The notes beneath the pieces were generated by a model. The model searched no databases. It saw only the letters and a program-made list of their open reading frames with translations, and was not told the DNA's origin. A stretch of 64,000 bases of DNA from JABCPE02 sp963516475 (GTDB lineage: Bacteria > Bacteroidota > Bacteroidia > Flavobacteriales > Weeksellaceae): the NCBI GenBank assembly GCA_963516475.1, contig CAUQBR010000007.1, positions 1 to 64,000 of the forward strand, written 5' to 3'. Each line of letters starts with the position of its first letter. Within the stretch, counting starts at the first letter, position 1. The translations under genes and the position numbers were made by a program. Shown here piece by piece: positions 16,321 through 23,769 of this stretch.

Positions 16321-16354
16321 ATCTGAAATTTAACTTTAAATAAAAAAATAAACT

Positions 16355-17344
16355 ATGAATAACACTTACAAATCCGCAGGAGTAGACAAAGAAGAAGGTT
16401 ATAAAACTGTAGACAAAATAAAGTCCGCCGTAGCCGAAACTCACAATAAAAATGTACTGAACAATCTTGGAAGTTTTGGGGCGTTTTATGCCATTGGAGA
16501 GTATAAAAATCCAGTTTTAGTGAGTGGAACGGATGGCGTGGGAACGAAACTGAAAATCGCTTTGGATACCAAAAAGTACGATTCTATCGGGATTGACTGC
16601 TTTGCGATGTGTGCCAATGATATTCTCTGCCATGGCGCGAAACCTTTGTTTTTCTTAGATTATCTCGCTTGTGGAAAATTGGATTCTAATGTAGCATCAG
16701 AAATCGTTTTAGGAATGGTAAAAGCCTGCAAAGACAATGAATGCGCCCTCATCGGTGGGGAAACAGCGGAAATGCCAGGGATGTATCAGGTGGGCGATTA
16801 TGATGTGGCAGGTTTCTGTGTGGGAATCGTAGAAAGAGATGAAATCATCGATGGTTCAAAAATCAAAAAAGGAGATAAAATCATTGCTATTCCGAGTTCT
16901 GGTTTTCATTCCAATGGATTTTCTTTGGTGAGAAAAGTGTTCCCAAATTTTGAGGAAGAATTTGAAGGAAAACCGCTTTATGAAACGCTCCTTGAACCGA
17001 CAAGGCTTTATTATCAGCCTATTCATCAGCTTTTGAAGGTGGTAAGCCTTAGCGGAATAGCCCATATCACAGGCGGCGGACTGATAGAGAATGTTCCAAG
17101 AATCATTCCGAATGGACTTTGTGCAGATATTCAGACAGAAAAAATCCGTATTCCGAGCATTATGCTTGAACTTGAAAAACGAGGAAATGTAGACCGAATG
17201 GAGATGTTCGGGACTTTCAATATGGGCGTGGGAATGGTAGTTGTCGTAGATGAAAAAGATGTAGAAAAAGTGCTTTCTACGCTGAAAGATGCCTACGAAA
17301 TCGGAGAAATTACAGAAAACGAAGAGAAAATCAATTTAGTATAA
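16355..17344 (+). CDS. purM: Phosphoribosylformylglycinamidine cyclo-ligase
   Basis: 329 residues. It is the AIR synthetase of purine synthesis, converting FGAM to AIR with ATP. Motifs: YKSAGVDKEEGYKTV at the start, SGTDGVGTKLKIA, GIDCFAMCANDILCHGAKPLFFLDY, ALIGGETAEMPGMY, IPSSGFHSNGFSLVRK, HITGGGLIENVPR, all as expected for PurM. First gene of an apparent operon purM-HD hydrolase-phosphoesterase-purN-DUF302 gene with gaps of about 10-12 bases. Confidence 0.97.
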   Translation: MNNTYKSAGVDKEEGYKTVDKIKSAVAETHNKNVLNNLGSFGAFYAIGEYKNPVLVSGTDGVGTKLKIALDTKKYDSIGIDCFAMCANDILCHGAKPLFFLDYLACGKLDSNVASEIVLGMVKACKDNECALIGGETAEMPGMYQVGDYDVAGFCVGIVERDEIIDGSKIKKGDKIIAIPSSGFHSNGFSLVRKVFPNFEEEFEGKPLYETLLEPTRLYYQPIHQLLKVVSLSGIAHITGGGLIENVPRIIPNGLCADIQTEKIRIPSIMLELEKRGNVDRMEMFGTFNMGVGMVVVVDEKDVEKVLSTLKDAYEIGEITENEEKINLV

Positions 17345-17355
17345 AATTCATTTTC

Positions 17356-17949
17356 ATGGTTTTAGAAAAGGAAATCAAATTTATCTTAACCCTTGATGCT
17401 CTGAAAAATGTGCAGCGCAGGAATTTTAACCACGATGACCAAAGGAGGGAAAACTCGGCGGAGCACAGCTGGCAGATTATTGTTTTGGCTCAGATACTTT
17501 TCCCTTATGCTAAAAATAAGGAAAAAATAGACCTTCTGCGAGTGATTAAAATGCTGTCCATTCACGATGTGGTGGAGATAGATGCTGGCGATACTTTTAT
17601 CTTTGATGAAAAAGCGATGGTCGGCAAATACGAAAGGGAATTTGCCTCTGCGGAGAGGATTTTTGGTATCCTTGAAGAGCCGATGAGCAGGGAGTTTCTT
17701 GATTTATGGAAAGAATTTGAAGCGGAGGAAACGCCCGATGCTGTTTTTGCCTGTGCCATAGACCGAATAATGCCTTTTCTGCTCAATACGCATTCCTCTG
17801 GCAGAAGCTGGACAGAGGCAGGAATTACAGAAAACCAAGCCAGAAAAATCATAGAACACGCCGTAAAACGCGCATCAGATGAACTAGGAGAAGTGTTTGA
17901 AATCCTGATAAATAAAGCCTTGGATGAAGAAAAACTAAGAAAAAATTAA
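17356..17949 (+). CDS. HD-domain hydrolase (5'-deoxynucleotidase YfbR/HDDC2-like)
   Basis: 197 residues. Metal-binding HD pattern: H37 in NSAEHSWQ, H70-D71 in SIHDVVEIDAGD, and a later Asp in CAIDRIMPFL. Proteins of this group dephosphorylate deoxynucleoside 5'-monophosphates. It lies 11 bases after purM and ahead of purN, which fits a nucleotide-metabolism role. Substrate is inferred from the family, not shown by the sequence. Confidence 0.82.
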   Translation: MVLEKEIKFILTLDALKNVQRRNFNHDDQRRENSAEHSWQIIVLAQILFPYAKNKEKIDLLRVIKMLSIHDVVEIDAGDTFIFDEKAMVGKYEREFASAERIFGILEEPMSREFLDLWKEFEAEETPDAVFACAIDRIMPFLLNTHSSGRSWTEAGITENQARKIIEHAVKRASDELGEVFEILINKALDEEKLRKN

Positions 17950-17959
17950 TTTGATACTA

Positions 17960-19255
17960 ATGAAAAATTTTAAATTGAAAAAAATAACTGTTCTTATTTT
18001 AGCATTTTTATTTTTGGGTAATATTCTAAATGCCCAAAAGAAGCCCGTTTCATCAGGAAAAGAACAGCAGAAAGACTCTTCCAAAATAGCTGAAGTAGCA
18101 GCATCAATAACTGGGCCTGTTGTGGCTATTGGATATGATTATGATAAGGGCGAAGAGGATTTACAACCCAAGCTCATCATATCGGAAAAAAGATTGGAGA
18201 AAGACACTTCCAGAGCAGGAATAGACGGGCCGTATATCTTTTACTCGGGTTTAGGTCGGTCGGTCGTGAAGAGCATTAAGGAAGAAAATGGTGTTCCTAC
18301 GCCAGTTTATAAATGGTATGAAGAAAATCAGGAGCTAAAATCCTACATTACAGATAAGGATTTCTTTTCTTTTAGGCTGAAAAAGGAGCTAAAAGAAGAA
18401 CCTTCGGTTTATTCAATGCCTAAAAAACTGATAGCCATTTCAGATATTGAAGGGAATTTTGAACAATTTAAAGAATTTCTTATCAATAATAAGGTGATGG
18501 ATAAGAATTACAAATGGACTTTTGGGAAAGGGCATCTCGTAACGGTGGGAGATTTCTTCGACAGAGGGCTTTTAGTAACGCAGACTCTTTGGCTGATTTA
18601 TTCCTTGGAAGAACAGGCGGAAAAAGCAGGTGGAAAAGTACATTTTGTTCTTGGAAATCATGATTTGATGAACATGAATAAAGATTTGCGCTATGTGCGA
18701 AAAAAATATTTTGAAAATGCAAAACTCATGAACGAAAATCCAACTTTCCTTCTTTCTCAGTATGGTACGGAACTCGGCAAGTGGCTTAATACAAAAAACA
18801 TCGTAGAGAAAATCGGTGATTATATTTTCGTTCATGCAGGAATTTCTAAGGAGGTAAGTGACCTAAATCTTTCCGTGGAGGAGCTGAATGAACACGCTAG
18901 AAAATATTATTTCAATAATAAAGAAGGGCAAAAAGGGAAAGATGCCATCGCAAATGTCATCTATATGTATGGGAAAAGCCCTATGTGGTACAGAGGCTAT
19001 GGGAAGGAAACTACAAAGAAAGAAGATTTAGAGGAAATTCTCAAAAAACTCAATGCAAAGAAATTTGTCATCGGTCATACCCTTAGAAAAGAGGTTACTT
19101 ACCTAATGGACGGGCGTGTGATAGACATCGATGTGCTGCATTCCAAAGGCAAAACCCAAGGGCTGCTCATCATAAACGGAAAAGAATATGCCGTAGATAT
19201 CAAAGGGAAAAAATCCAAGATAAAGCACGGTGTAGAGGAGGATAAGGAAGATTAA
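17960..19255 (+). CDS. Exported calcineurin-like metallophosphoesterase
   Basis: 431 residues from the ATG at 17960; a TTG three codons upstream is less likely. A hydrophobic signal sequence (IGNILNAQ-type end at about residue 25) suggests periplasmic location. The phosphoesterase motifs are in order: ISDIEGN, VTVGDFFDRG, VLGNHDLMNM, FVHAGIS and IGHTLR. Substrate unknown; the shape resembles Ser/Thr phosphatase-like enzymes. Embedded in the purine operon, with 13 bases to purN, so an exported nucleotide or phosphate scavenging role is possible but unproven. Confidence 0.85.
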   Translation: MKNFKLKKITVLILAFLFLGNILNAQKKPVSSGKEQQKDSSKIAEVAASITGPVVAIGYDYDKGEEDLQPKLIISEKRLEKDTSRAGIDGPYIFYSGLGRSVVKSIKEENGVPTPVYKWYEENQELKSYITDKDFFSFRLKKELKEEPSVYSMPKKLIAISDIEGNFEQFKEFLINNKVMDKNYKWTFGKGHLVTVGDFFDRGLLVTQTLWLIYSLEEQAEKAGGKVHFVLGNHDLMNMNKDLRYVRKKYFENAKLMNENPTFLLSQYGTELGKWLNTKNIVEKIGDYIFVHAGISKEVSDLNLSVEELNEHARKYYFNNKEGQKGKDAIANVIYMYGKSPMWYRGYGKETTKKEDLEEILKKLNAKKFVIGHTLRKEVTYLMDGRVIDIDVLHSKGKTQGLLIINGKEYAVDIKGKKSKIKHGVEEDKED

Positions 19256-19267
19256 CAAAATCAAAAA

Positions 19268-19837
19268 ATGAAAAACATCATAGTTTTGGCTTCTGGCTCA
19301 GGAACCAATTTAGAAAGGATACTGGAATGCATCCAAAACGGAGAAATTCCTAACGCAAAAGTAAGCATGGTGGTTGCCGATAGAGACTGCTATGTTTTGG
19401 TTCGTGCCGAGAAACACCAAATTCCTCATCATTTGATAAAGAGAGGAAAAGATTTCTGTGAGAATTTAGAAAAAATCCTTCCAAAAGATACGGATTTGAT
19501 AGTCTTGGCGGGGTTTCTTTCCATCATCAGCGAGGATTTTGCAAAAAAATATGCGGGTAAAATTATCAATGTTCATCCTGCGCTTCTGCCCAAGTTTGGG
19601 GGAAAGGGCATGTGGGGAATGCATGTCCATACGGCTGTAATAGATGCCAAAGAGAAAGAAAGCGGTGCCACGGTGCATTTTGTGACGGCTGGGATAGATG
19701 AGGGCGAAATCATCCTGCAAGGGAAAGTTGCCATAAGTGAAGGAGATACACCTGAAAAACTCGCGGAGAAAGTGCATAAAGTAGAATATGAAATTTTCCC
19801 AAAGGCGATAAAAAAAGTTTTGGAACAAATAATTTAA
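19268..19837 (+). CDS. purN: Phosphoribosylglycinamide formyltransferase (folate-dependent)
   Basis: 189 residues, the normal length. It transfers the formyl group of 10-formyl-THF to GAR in purine synthesis. Motifs: VLASGSGTNLERIL at the start, INVHPALLPKFGG with the catalytic His, GATVHFVTAGIDEGEII with the catalytic Asp. In the same operon as purM. Confidence 0.97.
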   Translation: MKNIIVLASGSGTNLERILECIQNGEIPNAKVSMVVADRDCYVLVRAEKHQIPHHLIKRGKDFCENLEKILPKDTDLIVLAGFLSIISEDFAKKYAGKIINVHPALLPKFGGKGMWGMHVHTAVIDAKEKESGATVHFVTAGIDEGEIILQGKVAISEGDTPEKLAEKVHKVEYEIFPKAIKKVLEQII

Positions 19838-19847
19838 AATTAAAACT

Positions 19848-20297
19848 ATGAGAATATTATTTTTTATTTCGTTGTTTATATCGGTGAGTTTTTCTGCGCA
19901 ATCGGAAGATTATCCATCTTTTACAGCAAAAAGCAAATATGATTTTAAACAAACAATTAGGAGATTAAAGAAGAATTTCAAAGCCAATAATATCGCAATT
20001 TTTGCGGAAATAGACCACGCAAAAGCTGCGAAGAAATCGCAAGAAAATCTTTTGCCAGCTACGGTTTTGGTGGTGGGAAATCCCAAGGTGGGAACCAGCC
20101 TGATGCAGGAAAATCCCAAAGTAGCGATTGAGCTGCCATTGAAGGTTTTGGTCTATGAAGAAAACGGAATTGTCCAAGTGAGGTATAAATTCGTAAGTCT
20201 TTTAGTATCGGATTATAAACTTGAAAAAGTAGAGCAAGTTACCCAAAAAATAGACATAGCAATGGGGAAAATAATAGCCGAAAGCGTTAAGAAATAA
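19848..20297 (+). CDS. Exported DUF302 protein
   Basis: 149 residues, with a signal peptide of about 17 residues ending FSAQ. The rest fits DUF302: KYDFKQTIRRLKKNFKANNIAIFAEIDHAKAA, then ATVLVVGNPKVGTSLMQENPKVAIELPLKVLVYEE. Function of the family is unknown; it is common in sulfur-metabolism and periplasmic contexts. Likely last gene of the purine operon, 10 bases after purN. Confidence 0.85.
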   Translation: MRILFFISLFISVSFSAQSEDYPSFTAKSKYDFKQTIRRLKKNFKANNIAIFAEIDHAKAAKKSQENLLPATVLVVGNPKVGTSLMQENPKVAIELPLKVLVYEENGIVQVRYKFVSLLVSDYKLEKVEQVTQKIDIAMGKIIAESVKK

Positions 20298-20351
20298 TGA
20301 TTTTTAGTGCATTTTTGCTGCATTTATTTATAGTTTTTAAATCTAAATATT

Positions 20352-20771
20352 ATGAAACAGTTAGTAACAATCTTAATTACCGCAGTAGCATTAACTTCGT
20401 GTGGAGATTCTAAAAAAAGTGAAACAATGAGTACAACAAAAGAAAATCAAACACAGGTTTCCCTTATTGGGAAGAAGGCAGTGCTTACCTATCCAGAGAT
20501 GAAAGCCGAGGTGCACTACATCAGTGAGAATGAAATTCATTGGAAAACTACTGATAAGGAAGGAAAAACTGCCGATGAGAAAAATCCGCTCGTGCTGAAG
20601 CCCATCAGCGAGACACAGTTCTTTGTAAATTGGATAGAAAATGATGGCACTACCATAAGCCAGGTGGTGGATGTGGAGAAAAAGACCGTTTCGGTTTTCC
20701 TAACCTATACTGATGAAAATGGAAAACGCCTTTCGCAGTCTTTGGAGGGGACTTTTGAACTGAAAAACTAG
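20352..20771 (+). CDS. Lipoprotein with a small beta-barrel-like domain (possibly MoaF-like)
   Basis: 139 residues. Lipobox LTSC near residue 17. The remainder predicts antiparallel strands (LIGKKAVLTYPEMKAEVHYISENEIHWKTT, LVLKPISETQFFVNWIENDGTTISQVVDVEKKTVSVFLTY), reminiscent of lipocalin-like MoaF domains. That assignment is tentative. Single gene closed by a clean terminator. Confidence 0.7.
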   Translation: MKQLVTILITAVALTSCGDSKKSETMSTTKENQTQVSLIGKKAVLTYPEMKAEVHYISENEIHWKTTDKEGKTADEKNPLVLKPISETQFFVNWIENDGTTISQVVDVEKKTVSVFLTYTDENGKRLSQSLEGTFELKN

Positions 20772-20775
20772 CTTA

Positions 20776-20801
20776 AAACCGAGAGAAATCTCGGTTTATT
20801 T
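20776..20801 (+). terminator. Terminator after the lipoprotein gene
   Basis: AAACCGAGA (20776-20784) and TCTCGGTTT (20789-20797) form a perfect 9-bp stem capped by a GAAA tetraloop. Confidence 0.8.
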
Positions 20802-20845
20802 GAATAATAGATAAAAGGAAAAATTTATAATAAGAATATAAATAA

Positions 20846-21793
20846 ATGAATATGAATGATTTAGAGCAAAGATTTAGAGTTTTTATAGAGAAACTGACTG
20901 AGAGAGCAGAGTCCTTAGCAAAGGAAACCCGCGATGCTATGCAGGAGATATATGATGAGGATACAGACCCATATAAACGCAGTTTTGGGAATTTTTTGAT
21001 GGGGGTAAAGGGACAGTTTAGTGGAATTATAGACAAGGCGGAGGATGTTTTTAAACAGCAGATAAAGCCTTATGAACCTTCTTTTTATGAGTCGCAAACG
21101 CCAGAAGGAGAACTTCAGGAAAAATGGTTTAGAAAAATCCATGATGATTTTGAAAAATGGAAAGACAAGATGAGAGATCTTGCTGATAGCATTGAGAGTC
21201 ATGTGAAAGAGCCTTCTGCAGAGGAAAAACTCCGTGAAATAGTAGAGGAATATAATGCAGTGAAGAATAATTTCCACTGCTCTCAGTGTGGCGCTAATCT
21301 GGAAATCAAGGAGTTGTATTTTATTTCTACTTATATAACCTGTCCATACTGCCAGACGCAGAATACATTCATTCCAAGTGATAAAATGCGGGAATATGAG
21401 TTTGTAGCGAAGGATTTTGCTGAAGAAAAAACCAAAAAGGAGGAAGAATTTTATGAAAAAATTTCCAGCAGTAATGCGGTATCGGAAGAAAAATTTTTGG
21501 TTTATTTCTTATGGAGAGCTGCTATATGGAAGGTTTTGGCTGATACGGTGCCAGTACTTGCCGAGGCGAACAAAAAAGTTTTTTATAGAGAAATGAGCGA
21601 TATGCAGGTTTATGCTGAGTTTAATCTTGATGAAAAACCAGATTTATACCGAAAAATCATAGCAGAATTAGCTCAGTTGGATGGTGATTATCTTCAGTTG
21701 GCGGTTGGAATGTTAGAAAATTTTGGTGCAAAAGGAATCCCTTCTGATGAATTTGAGAAAAATTTGTCCGAAATGAAAAATAAATGTAGCTAA
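20846..21793 (+). CDS. Cytosolic zinc-ribbon protein of unknown function
   Basis: 315 residues, no signal peptide; starts at M1 or M3. The first ~130 residues are charged and helical, with likely coiled coil (LEQRFRVFIEKLTERAESLAKE). A zinc ribbon follows at about 146-171 (CSQCGAN ... CPYCQTQN, two CxxC pairs 20 residues apart), then another helical region. I do not recognise the family. It lies upstream of, but separate from, the duplicated acidic-protein genes. Confidence 0.7.
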   Translation: MNMNDLEQRFRVFIEKLTERAESLAKETRDAMQEIYDEDTDPYKRSFGNFLMGVKGQFSGIIDKAEDVFKQQIKPYEPSFYESQTPEGELQEKWFRKIHDDFEKWKDKMRDLADSIESHVKEPSAEEKLREIVEEYNAVKNNFHCSQCGANLEIKELYFISTYITCPYCQTQNTFIPSDKMREYEFVAKDFAEEKTKKEEEFYEKISSSNAVSEEKFLVYFLWRAAIWKVLADTVPVLAEANKKVFYREMSDMQVYAEFNLDEKPDLYRKIIAELAQLDGDYLQLAVGMLENFGAKGIPSDEFEKNLSEMKNKCS

Positions 21794-21920
21794 AAATTGG
21801 GAATATAATTTTTTAATTTCATTTGGATTTAAAAGATAAAATAAATATAACTTGGTTATGAAATTAGGTGTCTATAAAATATTTAATTGAAAATCAGTAT
21901 TTTACAATAAGTTTAAAAGC

Positions 21921-21942
21921 TTGTAGACGCTTTGTAGACGCT
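21921..21942 (+). repeat. Tandem 11-bp direct repeat upstream of the acidic-protein promoter
   Basis: Two exact copies of TTGTAGACGCT (21921-21931, 21932-21942), the same motif as at 9820-9841 with A changed to G in both copies. The distance to the -7 element is again exactly 29 bases. Confidence 0.6.
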
Positions 21943-21948
21943 GTTTTT

Positions 21949-21979
21949 ATTGGAGGGATGAGGTAAGTTTATACATTTG
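21949..21979 (+). promoter_or_regulatory. Promoter of the tandem acidic-protein genes
   Basis: TTG at 21950-21952, a 19-base spacer and TACATTTG at 21972-21979, matching the -33/-7 pattern of Bacteroidota. The direct repeat lies just upstream of -33. Confidence 0.65.
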
Positions 21980-22024
21980 TTCCATCGAAAATTAAAATAT
22001 TTATTAACCAAAAAAATTAAAGTT

Positions 22025-22537
22025 ATGTTTAAAAATCTTTTTAAAACAGTACAAGACCTAGTAGGTGGAAATGATGAACCAAAAGGAGGCTATGATGCAG
22101 AAGAAGGAGTATACTATGCTAAAGGTAGTTTTGATGATGAAGTAGAATATAATAACGAAATTATCTGCATCACAAACGGAAACCATGACAACATGGATGA
22201 CATGAATGATGCCATGGATGACAAAGACTATGCTCGTGCAGAAAAAGTGCGTCTTCAGTGGAAAGAAGATGTGAAAACTTACAAAGAGCAGGTTAGAAAA
22301 TTAGGGCCATACAAAGGAGATACTATGCTGATGGATGCTGCTATTGCGTTCTTGGATGAGTATGACCGTTTGATGGATAATGGGTATAAAGTGCTTATCG
22401 AAATGCGTGCAGCAGGAAAGAGAGGAACACCAGAAGAACAAGCTCAGCTGAAAAACAATAACAATCTGATACAGCGTTTTACAGATAAACTGAATGAAGT
22501 TTCTGATGAGTTCCTTGAAAAGTATGAGGATGACTAA
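22025..22537 (+). CDS. Acidic protein with MFKNLF amphipathic N terminus, paralogue A
   Basis: 170 residues from the ATG at 22025. The start MFKNLFKTVQDLV looks amphipathic. It is followed by YDxEEGVYYAKGSFD, an acidic helical body, and the strongly conserved LIEMRAAGKRGTPEEQAQL. Nearly the whole protein is repeated as the N-terminal half of the next gene, with long stretches of near-identical DNA (about 22380-22449 against 22944-23013), so this is a tandem duplication. Function unknown. The longer frame opening upstream with TTG is less likely, because it would start at the -7 element. Confidence 0.75.
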   Translation: MFKNLFKTVQDLVGGNDEPKGGYDAEEGVYYAKGSFDDEVEYNNEIICITNGNHDNMDDMNDAMDDKDYARAEKVRLQWKEDVKTYKEQVRKLGPYKGDTMLMDAAIAFLDEYDRLMDNGYKVLIEMRAAGKRGTPEEQAQLKNNNNLIQRFTDKLNEVSDEFLEKYEDD

Positions 22538-22577
22538 AAATAATCTTGAGTAATTTTTAAGGTTTCAAAAAAAAATT

Positions 22578-23702
22578 ATGTTTAAAAATCTTTTTAAAAA
22601 AGTTCAAGACCTTGTAGAAGATAACCAGCCTAAAAATCAGCCAGAAAAGAGAGGTTATGATGAAGAAGAAGGCGTATACTATGCAAAGGGAAGTTTTGAC
22701 AATGCTATAGAGTATAATAATGAGCTGATGTGTGTAGCAAATAAATGCGAAGACAACATGGCTGATATGAATGCTGCTATGGATGCCAAAGACTATGCCC
22801 GAGCAGAAAAGGTGCGTCTTCAGTGGAAAGAGGATTTGGAGGATTATATCGCAGAAGTGAAACAGCTGGGAGCTTACAATGGAAATGACTCTCTCCTGAA
22901 GGCAACTATCAGATTCTTTGAGTTTTATAAAGGCTTGATGGATGATGGGTATAAGGTGCTTATCGAGATGCGTGCAGCAGGAAAGAGAGGAACGCCAGAG
23001 GAACAAGCTCAGCTTAAGAAAAATAATGATGCTATCATCAAAAACTCAGGTGAGTTTAATGGAGAAAGTGACGATTTTTTAGAGAATTATGATGAAAATG
23101 GAAATGAGTATGATACTTCTTTTGAGAATCCTTACATGAATATGGCTCATGATGATAGTAATCCTATGCTGCAGCCTATACATGGTATTTCACTGCAAGA
23201 CTATGCAGCGGCAGCCTCTAAAATGACTAATGGAATGTCGGCAGAAGAGGTTTGTAAGAGATTGGGAGTTGATATGCCTGTTTGGGATGAAGCTAACCAT
23301 CTCTGGGTAAAGAGAATGCAGCAAGACCAGACTATGGCTGTGATGTCTCTCTACGGACAGTATTATGGAAGTGCAGATACTCACCCTAAATTCAATGATT
23401 CTGTAAAAGAATCTAATCAAGAAGGAGACTATCTTGCTAAAATCCAAAATGATGAAGCGTTCTACTATGAATTGTGTGGTGCTCGTCAGGCGGCATATGA
23501 AGCAGGGCTGGATGGCGCTCAGTGGATACAGGATAATTATGGAATTTCCTTGGGAGATTTTCAGTCTGTAGCCATGAAATGGATGGCTAATATGGGTAAC
23601 ATCGAAAAAATGCTGCGATACCAAGAACAAAAACAAAGAGAATATGCAGAGAAATTCTCAAAAGAAATGGGAGGTGGCGTAGCAGATGACATAGAATTTT
23701 AA
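22578..23702 (+). CDS. Acidic protein with MFKNLF N terminus and extra C-terminal domain, paralogue B
   Basis: 374 residues. Residues 1-~170 are homologous to the whole upstream protein (same MFKNLFKKVQDLV start and RAAGKRGTPEEQAQL segment). Residues ~195-374 form a second domain not found in paralogue A: ISLQDYAAAASKMTNGMSAEEVCKRLGVDMPVWDEANHLW, then AVMSLYGQYYGSADTHPKF, and a helical end. This may be a DUF of the 6620 type, but I am not certain. It lies 40 bases after paralogue A, under the same repeat-bearing promoter. No signal peptide, so cytosolic. Function unknown. Confidence 0.75.
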   Translation: MFKNLFKKVQDLVEDNQPKNQPEKRGYDEEEGVYYAKGSFDNAIEYNNELMCVANKCEDNMADMNAAMDAKDYARAEKVRLQWKEDLEDYIAEVKQLGAYNGNDSLLKATIRFFEFYKGLMDDGYKVLIEMRAAGKRGTPEEQAQLKKNNDAIIKNSGEFNGESDDFLENYDENGNEYDTSFENPYMNMAHDDSNPMLQPIHGISLQDYAAAASKMTNGMSAEEVCKRLGVDMPVWDEANHLWVKRMQQDQTMAVMSLYGQYYGSADTHPKFNDSVKESNQEGDYLAKIQNDEAFYYELCGARQAAYEAGLDGAQWIQDNYGISLGDFQSVAMKWMANMGNIEKMLRYQEQKQREYAEKFSKEMGGGVADDIEF

Positions 23703-23727
23703 TCATTCTTAAACTTTATTGTAAATG

Positions 23728-23763
23728 AAAACGGTGTCTGATATTATCAGGCACCGTTTTTTG
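23728..23763. terminator. Bidirectional terminator between paralogue B and sppA
   Basis: AAAACGGTG-CTGAT pairs with ATCAG-CACCGTTTT around a short loop, with a T-run. It separates convergent genes. Confidence 0.85.
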
Positions 23764-23769
23764 TTATTA

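Noticed and set aside
16181..16444. Small minus-strand frame over the purM leader
   Set aside because: It overlaps the purM promoter, leader and start, and has no recognisable protein features.
9820..21942. The two TTGTAGACRCT repeats considered as att sites flanking a mobile island
   Set aside because: The 12 kb between them hold ordinary core genes (ung, nadE, gldB, purM, purN) and no integrase, and each repeat sits at a fixed distance from a promoter, which points to regulation.
22557..23006. Hydrophobic frame opposite the second acidic protein gene
   Set aside because: Antisense to a clear duplicated coding module conserved between two genes; hydrophobicity is the usual mirror of acidic codons.
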